Origin: Psychrobacillus sp042944905
Lineage (GTDB): Bacteria; Bacillota; Bacilli; Bacillales_A; Planococcaceae
Reading direction: 5' to 3'
Assembly (NCBI RefSeq): GCF_042944905.1
Contig: NZ_CP168496.1
Span: 868,001 to 932,000 of the forward strand
DNA: 64,000 nt
Part shown: positions 44,438-53,030 of the stretch, one piece after another
How the letters are laid out: each line of letters begins with the position of its first letter
Position numbering within the stretch: position 1 is the stretch's first letter
Position numbers and translations under genes: made by a program
The notes under the pieces: generated by a model
Seen by the model: only the letters and a program-made list of their open reading frames with translations
Databases searched by the model: none
What the model was told of the DNA's origin: nothing

Positions 44438-44764
44438 TTAGGTTAGTAGTGAAATCCAAAAGAGATGCTGGAAAAGGACGAATGTATATAGGATAATGGC
44501 GATAATAAGTAGTATTGGTATGTACTTGTTGGGTTGCAGTTTTGTCAAGAAATATATTAAGAGTAGGGGAAGACAGATTTTTAGTATGTAAAAACCGGGG
44601 ATGCTTGTTTCGTATACGAAATGCATAAGTGGGTTTGCTTCTGTGATGTGGTCGTTTCGGATGCCAAAATCGGTGAAGAAGGAGTCAAGGATGGCTAATA
44701 CGAATAAAAATGTCGCTGCTTTGTATACTGTTTTACTTGAATTAAATACAAATTTAGTATGCAT
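44438..44764 (-). CDS. DUF5658-like small membrane protein
   Basis: 108 residues with about three to four hydrophobic segments: AATFLFVLAILDSFFTDFGI (with the Asp seen in this group), PGFYILKICLPLLLIYFL and YIPILLIIAIILYTFVLF. The ITEANPLMHFV motif between helices is typical of DUF5658-type proteins of unknown function. Single gene. Confidence 0.7.
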   Translation of the reverse strand: MHTKFVFNSSKTVYKAATFLFVLAILDSFFTDFGIRNDHITEANPLMHFVYETSIPGFYILKICLPLLLIYFLTKLQPNKYIPILLIIAIILYTFVLFQHLFWISLLT

Positions 44765-44895
44765 AGATTTGTACCTCTTTCCATGGTAAGAAGATATTAC
44801 AACTATGTTATTATGTTGAAATAAGTAATAAATTATACGTTGTAAGTGAGGGGTTTATTCAAGGACAGCCAAAAGATAAAAGGAGTGGGGCAAAG

Positions 44896-45564
44896 TTGGA
44901 TAGAAATATTTCTTTCGTTTCTTCCTGGAGTGGTGGGAAAGATTCCGCGTTGGCTTATTATCGTGCATTGAAAATGGGAATGGTTCCGAAAAAGTTGTTA
45001 ACGATGTTTGAAGCAGATGGAGAGGTTTCCAAATCGCATGCACTTCCTTTAGAGGTTGTGGAAGCACAAGCGGAGCGTCTTGGTGTGCCATTATTAATAA
45101 AAGAGGCGAGTTGGAATACATATGAGGTTCGATTTATAGAAGCGATGAACGAATGTCGGGCAGAAGGAATTTCGCATGGAGTATTTGGGGATATTGATAT
45201 AGAGGATCATTTGGAATGGGTCAAGACGACTTGCACAAAATCGGATATTGTCTCAGTTCATCCTCTGTGGCAGAAGCCTCGCGTTGCTATTGTGGAAGAG
45301 TTATTGGATGCAGGTTTTGAGGCTTGGATTGTTGTCGTGAATACGAAGATGATGCCTGCAAAGTATGTGGGTGAACGTTTTACTAGAGAGTTGATTGCGG
45401 AACTCGAAGCGGCAGGTATTGATTCGTGTGGGGAAAGTGGAGAGTTTCATACGATCGTTGTGGATGGTCCTATTTTTAAAGAGAGAGTTCCAGTTGAAAT
45501 TGGGAAGCCAGTCATAAGAGGTGATTATATTTTCGCTCCGGTTTTATTAAACGAGAGTTATTAA
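44896..45564 (+). CDS. Dph6-like ATP-pyrophosphatase (diphthine-ammonia-ligase family)
   Basis: 222 residues of the PP-loop fold: FVSSWSGGKDSALAYYRAL (P-loop SGGKDS, residues 11-16), then FGDIDIEDHLEWV, PLWQKPR and the C-terminal CGESGEFHTIVVDGPIF, all typical of the Dph6/YbdK-like subfamily. In eukaryotes Dph6 amidates diphthine on EF2; bacteria lack diphthamide, so the substrate here is unknown, possibly a cobalamin- or thiamine-related carboxylate. TTG start with RBS AGGAG. Confidence 0.85.
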   Translation: MDRNISFVSSWSGGKDSALAYYRALKMGMVPKKLLTMFEADGEVSKSHALPLEVVEAQAERLGVPLLIKEASWNTYEVRFIEAMNECRAEGISHGVFGDIDIEDHLEWVKTTCTKSDIVSVHPLWQKPRVAIVEELLDAGFEAWIVVVNTKMMPAKYVGERFTRELIAELEAAGIDSCGESGEFHTIVVDGPIFKERVPVEIGKPVIRGDYIFAPVLLNESY

Positions 45565-45654
45565 ATTCTTTTCGAAGTTTTCGATTAAATCTTCCTCCAA
45601 AAGGGCATCGTATAGGAGAAAATACATAACTTTTTGTGTACTGGAGGTTGGCAA

Positions 45655-46155
45655 ATGAAGAAGATGAACAGAGGAATCGTAACCGCCTTATCCGCAATAG
45701 GGATCGCTCAAGGTCTAAAAATACTAACGCATAAAAAGTTAACCGGGAAATGGGATGTAAAACAAGCACTCTCTACGGGTGGGATGCCCAGCTCACATTC
45801 AGCAGGAGTTGCGGCACTTGCCTCCTATGTAGCTGCAAATAAAGGAGCGGGTCACACAGAAACGGCACTTGCGGTTGTGTTCGGTGCAATCGTGATGTAT
45901 GATGCGCAAGGGATTAGAAGGCATACGGGTGAAATTGCTCATCTTGTGAATGATATAGAAGACAAAATAACTAAATTATCCGGTGAATTTCCAAGCTTTG
46001 AATACGTTAAGAGTGAAGAGGAATTGGACGAATTACTTGGCCATCAACCGGTCGAAGTGGGAGCAGGTGCCCTTCTAGGAATAGCGATTGGGGTAGTCTC
46101 CGCTAAAATAGAAAATGACGAACGAAAAGCAAAAAAAAGAGCTCAACCCTCATAA
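45655..46155 (+). CDS. YuiD-type divergent PAP2-family membrane protein
   Basis: 166 residues, DUF212/divergent phosphatidic-acid-phosphatase family. Signature STGGMPSSHSAGVAALASY (about 45-62) and VMYDAQGIRRHTGE. Several weakly hydrophobic helices (IVTALSAIGIAQGLKIL, ETALAVVFGAIVM, GAGALLGIAIGVVSA). The family's substrate is unproven. ATG 45655 with RBS TGGAGG; the longer frame from 45634 is not supported by spacing. Confidence 0.85.
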   Translation: MKKMNRGIVTALSAIGIAQGLKILTHKKLTGKWDVKQALSTGGMPSSHSAGVAALASYVAANKGAGHTETALAVVFGAIVMYDAQGIRRHTGEIAHLVNDIEDKITKLSGEFPSFEYVKSEEELDELLGHQPVEVGAGALLGIAIGVVSAKIENDERKAKKRAQPS

Positions 46156-46181
46156 GTCACCTGGCTTGTGAGGGTTTTTAT
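46145..46181 (+). terminator. Terminator of the YuiD-like gene
   Basis: AACCCTCA-AAG / CTT-TGAGGGTTTTTATT. Confidence 0.85.
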
Positions 46182-46336
46182 TACAAATACATTACGGGTG
46201 CCAGGCACCTGTAATAGACCAGGCACCTGTAATAGACCAGGCACCTGTAATAGACCAGGCACCTGTAATAGACCAGGCACCTGTAATAGACCAGGCACCT
46301 GTAATAGACCAGGCACCTGTAATATAATTGTAATAA
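46179..46336. repeat. GGTGCC palindrome, copy 7, with 18-bp tandem expansion
   Basis: Left half TTATTACAAATACATTACGGGTGCC is single; the right half has been amplified as seven units of CCAGGCACCTGTAATAGA (period 18, starts at 46201, 46219, 46237, 46255, 46273, 46291, 46309), the last joined to ATAATTGTAATAA, the outer right arm. The first six repeats are identical, so the amplification is recent. Confidence 0.93.
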
Positions 46337-46409
46337 TCAAAAGATGGATATAAATGCGGTATAATAGGGTATATAGATTTAAATTATTAATTATGAAAGG
46401 GTGTTTACG

Positions 46410-46742
46410 ATGATGGCATATGAAGAGGTTACATCTGTTAGTCAATGGAAAGATATTTTGGAGCAGTCGAAGAAACAGCCAGTTTTGTTGTTGAAGCATA
46501 GTACGACTTGCCCAGTTAGTGCGCATGCATTTGGGGAGTTCACTTCTTTTGATTCGCCTATCAAAACTTATTTAGTGAAAGTTATTGAAAGCCGGCCAGT
46601 GTCCAATGAAATTGGAAATGATTTAGCGATACGACATGAATCACCTCAAGCATTTTTAATAGCAAATGGGGAATCAGTTTGGAATGCATCTCATTGGAAA
46701 ATTACTAAGAAAGATTTAGCGAAAGCAGTGGAATCTATCTAG
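46410..46742 (+). CDS. ytxJ: Bacillithiol-system thioredoxin-like protein YtxJ
   Basis: 110 residues, thioredoxin fold with a single active-site cysteine: KHSTTCPVSAHAFGEF (Cys34, T-C-P-x-S/T), matching YtxJ (DUF2847), a proposed monothiol bacilliredoxin that removes bacillithiol from proteins. RIH-x-S-PQ-like strand RHESPQAFLI contains the cis-Pro. Start ATG 46410 (or 46413) after AAAGGG. The RsbR-type gene starts 11 bp after its stop, so they likely form one transcript. Confidence 0.9.
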   Translation: MMAYEEVTSVSQWKDILEQSKKQPVLLLKHSTTCPVSAHAFGEFTSFDSPIKTYLVKVIESRPVSNEIGNDLAIRHESPQAFLIANGESVWNASHWKITKKDLAKAVESI

Positions 46743-46753
46743 GGGGTAGAAAA

Positions 46754-47587
46754 ATGGATAGAATAATAAAAGTAGGACAATATTTAATTGAACATGCAGA
46801 GAAGATTGTCCAGGAAATGATGGATTTGGCACTTGTTCATGTTAATTATCAAGTCACGAATGAAATGCTTGAGCAATCTCTGAAAAATAATGTAGAATTT
46901 TTGGAGCTTCTCGCAAATTCTTTCAATGAAACAAACGATACAGCAGCTGATGAATTAATTAAATGGAGTAAGAAAAATGGGGAACAGCAAGCAACTGTTT
47001 TTACACAGTTTTCTAAAATAATAAAACCTTATGCAAAGAACCGTTTAATGTATTTGGAATATATAACGAACATATCTGTCCAACTTGGACTCTCGACCGA
47101 AGAGGTAGCTAAAATAAATAATCGAATTTGTTATTTAATGGATATAAGTATGACGGAAACGATGATTGCTTACGAGACTTATAGAGATGAGTTAATGATT
47201 GAACGGCAGAAAGAAATTAACAAATTATCCGCGCCTATTGTTCCCATACAAAAGGGAATTGCAATACTACCATTAGTTGGGGATATAAATTATGAACGTG
47301 TACAGCATTTATTGGATTATGTCATCCCCACTATACCAGATATGGAAATTGATCATTTAATAATAGACTTTTCTGGAATCCTTATGATTGATACAGAAAT
47401 TGCGCAACATATTTTTGCAATTCATAATGTACTTGAATTACTTGGAATTCATGTGATGTTTACTGGTATTCGTCCAAATCTTTCGATGGTCATTGTTCGA
47501 GCGGGTATAGATTTTACTTCATTTCATACATTTGGTAGCGTTAAATATGCGATTGATAGTATAGAAAAGAATCTTATAGGAAGATAA
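46754..47587 (+). CDS. RsbR-family stressosome protein (STAS domain)
   Basis: 277 residues: an N-terminal non-heme globin-like sensory domain (about 1-150) and a C-terminal STAS domain (about 158-275, PIVPIQKGIAILPLVGDI, HLIIDFSGILMIDTEIAQHI). RsbR proteins form the stressosome with RsbS and release RsbT to start the sigma-B cascade. The RsbRA phospho-site Thr205 is kept as Thr214 (MIDTEIA), but the Thr171 position (LSTP in RsbRA) is Ala160 (KLSAPIVP). Likely co-transcribed with ytxJ. No rsbS or rsbT nearby, as for RsbR paralogues. Confidence 0.85.
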   Translation: MDRIIKVGQYLIEHAEKIVQEMMDLALVHVNYQVTNEMLEQSLKNNVEFLELLANSFNETNDTAADELIKWSKKNGEQQATVFTQFSKIIKPYAKNRLMYLEYITNISVQLGLSTEEVAKINNRICYLMDISMTETMIAYETYRDELMIERQKEINKLSAPIVPIQKGIAILPLVGDINYERVQHLLDYVIPTIPDMEIDHLIIDFSGILMIDTEIAQHIFAIHNVLELLGIHVMFTGIRPNLSMVIVRAGIDFTSFHTFGSVKYAIDSIEKNLIGR

Positions 47588-47600
47588 CTTCCCAAAATAT

Positions 47601-47636
47601 AACCGCTCCTTCACTGAGGGAGCGGTTCTTATTTTT
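47601..47636. terminator. Bidirectional terminator
   Basis: AACCGCTCCT / AGGGAGCGGTT with TCTTATTTTT; between the convergent genes ending at 47587 and 47635. Confidence 0.88.
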
Positions 47637-47922
47637 ATATGAATGGGCTTGTTTTTTCACTAACCATTTTTACTAACATATGCGCTAGTGCATGTTGTTG
47701 CTCTTTGTTTCCTGATTTCCATAATGCTTGTAATAGGTTTTCTTCTCTGTTTCGGGGTTCTTCATTTTTTGCCAAATAATTAGCTACCATTTCAGCAGTT
47801 TTGGCTAATTGCTCTTCACTAAGGCCAAGCTTTTCTCCTCTAGCTACCTTTTTTCCTAAATATGATTTAAAGGTAGAAAAGTTTGATAAGATTTCCTCTT
47901 TCTTTTCGGGGTTAACGTTCAT
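47635..47922 (-). CDS. DUF3243-family protein (YmfJ-like)
   Basis: 95 residues, all-helical. Core FKSYLGKKVARGEKLGLSEE, MVANYLAKNEEPRNREENLL and QALWKSGNKEQQHALAHMLV is the DUF3243 signature, a family of unknown function common in Bacillales (B. subtilis YmfJ). The RBS is poor: the best SD (AAAGGAG) lies about 50 bp upstream and serves an ATG that starts an 8-codon frame (MDNIFKGK) ending 13 nt before this gene, so translational coupling or an old frameshift at the N-terminus is possible. Confidence 0.82.
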   Translation of the reverse strand: MNVNPEKKEEILSNFSTFKSYLGKKVARGEKLGLSEEQLAKTAEMVANYLAKNEEPRNREENLLQALWKSGNKEQQHALAHMLVKMVSEKTSPFI

Positions 47923-48087
47923 TAATTCTTCTTCTACTTTCCCTTGAATATATTGTCCATTTCTCCAACACTCCTTTTTCTGTAGTTACTAATTATTTAT
48001 CCTAGTTTCATAAGTTTAAACACTAATTTACAAGGGTAACGGAATAATAGAATCGATTTTGTAGTTGAATAAAAAGGAGATGACTAG

Positions 48088-49827
48088 ATGCTAGATTATT
48101 ATTACTGGAGAGGGACTTTGTCATTTTTACCAGAATTATTATTAGCCTTATTAGTATTATTAATTGGATTTTTTGTTGCAAAATTCCTGGAGAATGTGAC
48201 GCATAGATTGTTGCGGAAATTCCAAGTCAATGAACGATTAGGAAATACGAAGTCTAAGTGGACAGTCGAGAAAATTATTAGCAAAGTAGTTTTTATAATC
48301 GTACTACTACTTGCGTTTGTTTTATTTTTTAATATTCTAAACTTGAATACGATGGCAACACCTTTTGTTTCGATGTACTCTGGTTTAACTGGAGCTTTCT
48401 TAAATATTTTAAAAGCTGGTTTTATTTTATTGTTTGCTTGGATATTAGCGACATTAGTAAAGAAAGTAATTATTATGTCTGGAACCAAGTTGAATTTAAA
48501 TAAGTATGTAGGAAAAGTTGGTGTTGATGCTACAACGGTAAATCAAGTTAAGTGGACGGATACGGCTGCAAATGTGGCGTATTATCTCATTTTCTTGTTA
48601 TTCATTCCTGCAGTATTAAATGCACTTGGTATTAACGGATTGAGTGGACCATTTGAAGGGATGATTGCTAGTTTCTTTAACTTTGTTCCAAAGTTAATCT
48701 CCGCAGCACTTGTTTTTGTAATTGGTTGGTTTGTTGCTAAACTTGTTCGAAATTTAATAGAGAAATTTTTGGAATCTGCTGGAGCTGATCGATTAGCAGA
48801 AAGGTTGAAAATTTCAACACTTTTTGAAGGTACTAGTATTTCGAAAGTTGTGGGAATCATCGCTTTTGTGTTAATTATGATTCCGGTTTCAATTACCGCA
48901 CTTGAGCTTTTAGATTTACAAGGTATTTCGGGCCCAGCTATTGCAATGTTACGTGATATTTTATCGATGTTACCTAAAATTGCTGTTGCAATTGTGCTTG
49001 TTTTAGTGGGAATTATTGCTGCTAGATGGGTGAAGCATCTCGTTGTTTCATTGCTTGAAAAAATGGGAGTAGACTCGATATTCGGGAAAATGGGCTTCAA
49101 CACTAATTCAGGAAGTGCTCCATCTTTTGCAAAATTAATAGGTACAGTGGTGCAAGTTGTCATTATTTTATTGTTTGTGGTTGAAGCTCTTCAATTATTG
49201 GAGCTAGAATTTATGATTGTTTTGGCAACGGCTATTTTTGCATACCTACCTTCTGTTATTGCGGCAATAATTATTTTAGCTGTCGGTTTTTGGTTAGCGA
49301 ATATGGTAGAGAAATTAGTCGGAAGTTTAATGAGTCATGCTTCAGGAACACCTCATTTTTTACGTTATGTAGCTAAATATGCAATTATAGCATTTGCATT
49401 CTTTATGGCTTTGGATCAACTAGGAATTGCTGCATCCATTATTAACTCTGCATTCATCTTAATACTAGGCGGAGTGGCTCTGGCATTTGGACTAGCATTT
49501 GGGCTTGGTGGAAGAGAGCATGCCTCACGTTACTTAAGTAAGATGGAAAAAAGCTTGGAAGAAGTAGAAGTGACAAAAGGAAAGTTTGAGAAGCAAAAAG
49601 AGAAGATGAAAGAGTCAGTAAAGGAAGATTTCAAAAAATATAAAGATGTGGAACGAAGCTTGAGAGGCATTACTCCACATGTGGATGAAGTGAAGCCTAC
49701 GATCGAAATGGTGGATACGAATCCAGCAGATGACGAAGTTTTGGATACAGGCTATAATATTCCATCGACAGATGATTTGTATCCTTTTGACGACATTCCA
49801 CCAAATGATGAAAGAAAAGATGAATAG
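48088..49827 (+). CDS. Channel-like protein with repeated conserved TM helices (MscS-related)
   Basis: 579 residues. The membrane part has at least five repeats of a helix motif resembling PF05552: LPELLLALLVLLIGFFVAKF, FVPKLISAALVFVIGWFVAK, LPKIAVAIVLVLVGIIAARW, YLPSVIAAIIILAVGFWLAN, interleaved with other helices. A short glycine-rich helix (LILGGVALAFGLAFGLGGRE) resembles the MscS pore helix TM3. A charged cytoplasmic tail (about 485-579) is probably a coiled coil, then disordered. Likely a mechanosensitive-channel relative, but the MscS beta domain is not evident. Confidence 0.75.
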   Translation: MLDYYYWRGTLSFLPELLLALLVLLIGFFVAKFLENVTHRLLRKFQVNERLGNTKSKWTVEKIISKVVFIIVLLLAFVLFFNILNLNTMATPFVSMYSGLTGAFLNILKAGFILLFAWILATLVKKVIIMSGTKLNLNKYVGKVGVDATTVNQVKWTDTAANVAYYLIFLLFIPAVLNALGINGLSGPFEGMIASFFNFVPKLISAALVFVIGWFVAKLVRNLIEKFLESAGADRLAERLKISTLFEGTSISKVVGIIAFVLIMIPVSITALELLDLQGISGPAIAMLRDILSMLPKIAVAIVLVLVGIIAARWVKHLVVSLLEKMGVDSIFGKMGFNTNSGSAPSFAKLIGTVVQVVIILLFVVEALQLLELEFMIVLATAIFAYLPSVIAAIIILAVGFWLANMVEKLVGSLMSHASGTPHFLRYVAKYAIIAFAFFMALDQLGIAASIINSAFILILGGVALAFGLAFGLGGREHASRYLSKMEKSLEEVEVTKGKFEKQKEKMKESVKEDFKKYKDVERSLRGITPHVDEVKPTIEMVDTNPADDEVLDTGYNIPSTDDLYPFDDIPPNDERKDE

Positions 49828-49837
49828 GGTGAAATGA

Positions 49838-49874
49838 AAATGCTCTGGCACTTACGAGTGCCGGAGCATTTTTT
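49838..49874 (+). terminator. Terminator of the channel-like gene
   Basis: AATGCTCTGGCAC / GTGCCGGAGCATTTTTTG. Confidence 0.9.
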
Positions 49875-49906
49875 GTGGGGGTCATAAATGGAAAAAGGAG
49901 GGAAGA

Positions 49907-49957
49907 TTGTTACAGTGGTGTTACGGGTGCCAGGCACCAGTAACATACTTGTAACAA
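49907..49957. repeat. GGTGCC palindrome, copy 8
   Basis: 25-base arms around a central A: outer TTGTTACA, inner GTTACGGGTGCC/GGCACCAGTAAC, some mismatches. The last copy; none appears in the operon region beyond it. Confidence 0.9.
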
Positions 49958-50059
49958 ACACATGATGGTTTTGGTGAAGGAATATACAATACTCTTTCTG
50001 TATTTTATAATGGAGCTATCTGGTTGTGAAATCGGTGGTTAAGCTGAGGTGTATGATAA

Positions 50060-50650
50060 ATGCCAAGAGGAAGAAAAGTGGACTCAGATGGAGAAGTGAC
50101 TAGGCAGTTGCTATTAGAGAAAGCGATTGAGCAGTTTGCGGAGTATGGATATCATGCAACAAAGATTAGCGATATTGTGAATAAAGCAAAGGTAACGCAG
50201 CCTACTTTTTATTTGTATTTTGAAAGTAAAGAGGCTATTTTTCTTGAAATAATAGGTTCTTTTCAAAAGCAGTTACTAAATATAACAACGGCCAGCCTTT
50301 TAGAGGAAAACTTAGAAGAGCATTCGTTGAAACTTCAAATACGTTCTAGCTTAACAAATATTTTCACTTTTTTTGCGGAGAATCCATTGTTAACAAAGAT
50401 CGGATTTTTTGAAGCGGATTCGGCTAGAGAATTGAAAAATAGTATGGTGAAACAAATTACGGAAAACTTAAAAATGGAACAAAAATTGGGTTATTTTTCG
50501 GAAACTTATCCTATGGAATTAGTAGCAGAGAGTCTGGTAGGATCCATAGAAAGATTAACGTTGAATGAGATTTTGACGAACAAAAGTAAACCCCTCGAAT
50601 TAGCAAATGTCCTTGTAGATATATACTTTACTGGAATCCAAAAGAAATAA
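50060..50650 (+). CDS. TetR/AcrR-family transcriptional regulator
   Basis: 196 residues. N-terminal HTH in LLLEKAIEQFAEYGYHATKI, then VTQPTFYLYFESKEAIFLEI, the TetR recognition-helix signature; the C-terminal ligand domain (about 75-196) is poorly conserved and includes FFAENPLLTKIGFFE and LVGSIERLTL. Resembles YsiA/FadR-type or AcrR-type repressors. Its target is uncertain. The start follows TGAGGTG 9 nt upstream. Followed by its own terminator. Confidence 0.85.
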   Translation: MPRGRKVDSDGEVTRQLLLEKAIEQFAEYGYHATKISDIVNKAKVTQPTFYLYFESKEAIFLEIIGSFQKQLLNITTASLLEENLEEHSLKLQIRSSLTNIFTFFAENPLLTKIGFFEADSARELKNSMVKQITENLKMEQKLGYFSETYPMELVAESLVGSIERLTLNEILTNKSKPLELANVLVDIYFTGIQKK

Positions 50651-50659
50651 TAATGGACT

Positions 50660-50704
50660 AGTACCTTTCTATAGAGAAATCTATGGGGAGGTACTTTTAT
50701 TTTT
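50660..50704 (+). terminator. Terminator of the TetR gene
   Basis: AGTACCTTTCTATAGA / TCTATGGGGAGGTACTTTTATTTTT. Confidence 0.85.
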
Positions 50705-51158
50705 GTACGACGTAATAATACTAGGAGGCTTCTTCAAAAAATAAAAGAAGTAAATATTCGGGTTTTCACATAAAGGAGTCAAATTCATAATTCAAAGTTA
50801 GAACATAAAACACGATCAGCATCAAAGTGAAATGTCAAAATACGTATAATATACTTTTCATAAATCAGCATGAATTCCGCTATCGGCGGACGAATTCCGC
50901 AAGGTGAGCGTTGAACCATTACCGACACAATCGAATCGTTTGCGATGTCTCATCTGTCTCACTCATCCCACTCAATAATTAATCATGGTCCGTGTTTTAA
51001 TAATTAAATGCTATTTTTGAAATTAACTCAAAGTGCATACCCATTTTCAAATTAATTACCCCCAAAATCAAAGGAAGTTGAATATTTTAAATATTCTGTT
51101 GACATATGACCTATAGCAAAGCATATAATGTATTTAATAATAAAATTGGTGGTGAAGT
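50705..51158. other. Intergenic region upstream of the peptide-import operon, 454 bp
   Basis: No gene. A slightly GC-richer patch at about 50870-50920 with a short repeated GAATTCCGC was seen, with no assignable function. The operon promoter lies at its right end. Confidence 0.45.
51099..51129 (+). promoter_or_regulatory. Putative sigma-A promoter of the import/hydrolase operon
   Basis: TTGACA at 51099-51104, and CATATA/TATAAT at 51122-51129 (17 or 19 bp spacing depending on which hexamer is used), about 30 bp before the SDR ATG. It would control the SDR, reductase, GntR and transporter genes. Confidence 0.6.
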
Positions 51159-51980
51159 ATGGTGTATAAAAGTGTTAACAGTTTACAGTCGACAATATTT
51201 GAGGGTAAATTAGCAATTGTGACAGGTGCAGCAAATGGTATCGGAAATGCGATTTGTGAAGCCTTTATCAATCACGGCTGCAATGTAGTAGCATTAGATC
51301 TTTTAGAGGAAAAATTAAAGGAAAATAAAAGAAAGATAGATACATTTATTGCAAATAATAATTTGAAAAATAAATTCACCATAATTTCGGCGGATTTAAT
51401 CGATGAAGATGCAGTAAAAAGTGCTGTGTTTGAAGTTATAAAAGAATATGAAACTATTAATATTTTAGTCAACACCGCGGGTGGCGTAGCAAGGCAGATA
51501 CACAAACCAATCGAAGAAATTCATAAAGATGAGTGGGAAAAAGTCATTGATATTAATCTAACCTCTACATTTTTAATGACTAAAGCAGTGGTTTCCAACA
51601 TGAAAAAAAATAAAAGTGGACGAATTATCAATATTTCAAGCGGGGCTGGAAGAAGTACTAGTTTAACAGGCATACAAGCTTATGCAAGTGCCAAAGCAGC
51701 GCAAATTGGATTTACTCGACAAATGGCACAAGAGCTTGGACCATTTGGAATTACTGTTAATAATGTTGCACCTGGTTTTGTCTTATCTAACCCGTCTACG
51801 CAAAAGCAATGGGATGCCATGAGCGAGATAGAACAGAATGCATTAATACAAAAAATTTCATTAAAAAGATTAGGCAAAGCAGAGGATATTGCATCTCCAG
51901 TATTGTTTTTCGCATCGGAATATGCGAGCTACATTAGCGGGCAAACAATTTCTGCGGATGGTGGCTTGCAATTATTTTAG
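51159..51980 (+). CDS. Short-chain dehydrogenase/reductase (FabG-like)
   Basis: 273 residues. Cofactor motif VTGAANGIGNAI (about 21-32), NTAGG (family NNAG), catalytic Ser in IINISSGAG, YASAKAA (Tyr-x-x-x-Lys) and a C-terminal YISGQTISADGGLQL. NAD(P)H-dependent oxidation or reduction of a hydroxy or keto compound. It heads the operon; 10 bp to the next gene. Substrate unknown, but placement suggests processing of a side chain of the imported compound. Confidence 0.88.
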   Translation: MVYKSVNSLQSTIFEGKLAIVTGAANGIGNAICEAFINHGCNVVALDLLEEKLKENKRKIDTFIANNNLKNKFTIISADLIDEDAVKSAVFEVIKEYETINILVNTAGGVARQIHKPIEEIHKDEWEKVIDINLTSTFLMTKAVVSNMKKNKSGRIINISSGAGRSTSLTGIQAYASAKAAQIGFTRQMAQELGPFGITVNNVAPGFVLSNPSTQKQWDAMSEIEQNALIQKISLKRLGKAEDIASPVLFFASEYASYISGQTISADGGLQLF

Positions 51981-51990
51981 GAGGTTAACG

Positions 51991-53028
51991 ATGAATATTA
52001 CGATTATTGGAGCTGGGGCAATTGGTGGAGTCATTGGAGCTTATCTAATTAAAGAAGGTAGAGAAGCTACTTTTTGTGATATCAATGAAGATCATGTAAA
52101 ACAAATAAATAACAATGGATTGCAAATTGACGGACCATTGGGAAGCTTCCTAGTTAAAGCGAAAGCTGTCACACCAACAGAACTTTTGAAAGAAAATAGT
52201 CAGATAGATATTTTGTTTTTATGTGTGAAAGCTCAACATACAGAGGAAGCTCTTAAACCATTAGTTCCTTTATTAAAAAAAGATTCTATCGTGGTATCAC
52301 TTCAAAATGGATTAAATGAACTGAAAATTGCGGATCTCGTTGGAGAAGAACGGACAATAGGGTGTTTTGTTAATTTTTCAGCAGATTACTTAGAACCTGG
52401 GAAAATTTTATATGGAGGAGTCGCCTCTCTTTATTTAGGAGAACTTGATGGAACTTTTTCACCACGATTGAGCAAGCTTCAGGAAATATTACAAGCATGG
52501 GGACCGGTAGAAATAACAGATAATATTTGGGGATATTTATGGGGGAAATTATCCTATGCTGGATTACTGTTTGCAACTGCATTAGTAGATGAAACGATGG
52601 CTTCGGTCGTTCGAAATGAACAATACCGGGAAACTTTACTAGAATTATGTACAGAAATTATAGAGTTAGCCCATAAAGAAAATATTACCCCATTAGGTTT
52701 TGATGGTTGGACACCAGAACTTATTTTTCCTAGAGAAAATAGAAATGATGTCCTTTTAAAAGAAGCATTAGAAAAACTTGCGCAAAGCATGGCAACAAAT
52801 AAAAAAACGAAAAGTGGTATATGGCGAGATTTAGCAATCCGGAAAAGAAAAACGGAAATAGATGCGCAGCTTGTACCACTTATTGATATTGCCAAAAAAC
52901 ATGGGTTGGCAATGCCTCTAACGGCGGAACTAATAAAACAAATAAAAGAAATCGAAAATGGAACAAGAAAAATGTCCGAAAAGAATCTTCAAGAGCTTCA
53001 GGACAAATATAAATTAGGTGTGATATAA
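51991..53028 (+). CDS. Ketopantoate reductase-like enzyme (ApbA/PanE family)
   Basis: 345 residues. N-terminal NADP Rossmann motif ITIIGAGAIGGVIGAYL (about 3-19), LCVKAQHTEEAL, VVSLQNGLNE and FVNFSADYLEPG; C-terminal helical domain with WGKLSYAGLL (catalytic Lys-like). Family members reduce 2-dehydropantoate or other 2-keto acids. Its place in a catabolic operon, not in a panBCD cluster, argues for a different keto acid. Start ATG 51991 with GGAGG upstream. Confidence 0.85.
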   Translation: MNITIIGAGAIGGVIGAYLIKEGREATFCDINEDHVKQINNNGLQIDGPLGSFLVKAKAVTPTELLKENSQIDILFLCVKAQHTEEALKPLVPLLKKDSIVVSLQNGLNELKIADLVGEERTIGCFVNFSADYLEPGKILYGGVASLYLGELDGTFSPRLSKLQEILQAWGPVEITDNIWGYLWGKLSYAGLLFATALVDETMASVVRNEQYRETLLELCTEIIELAHKENITPLGFDGWTPELIFPRENRNDVLLKEALEKLAQSMATNKKTKSGIWRDLAIRKRKTEIDAQLVPLIDIAKKHGLAMPLTAELIKQIKEIENGTRKMSEKNLQELQDKYKLGVI

Positions 53029-53030
53029 AA

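Noticed and set aside
46168..46353. 61-codon frame with RPGTCN repeats
   Set aside because: It is the 18-bp DNA expansion read in frame; no RBS, lies over the palindrome element.
48582..49163. 193-codon minus-strand frame
   Set aside because: Antisense shadow of the channel-like gene; a by-product of repeated hydrophobic codons.
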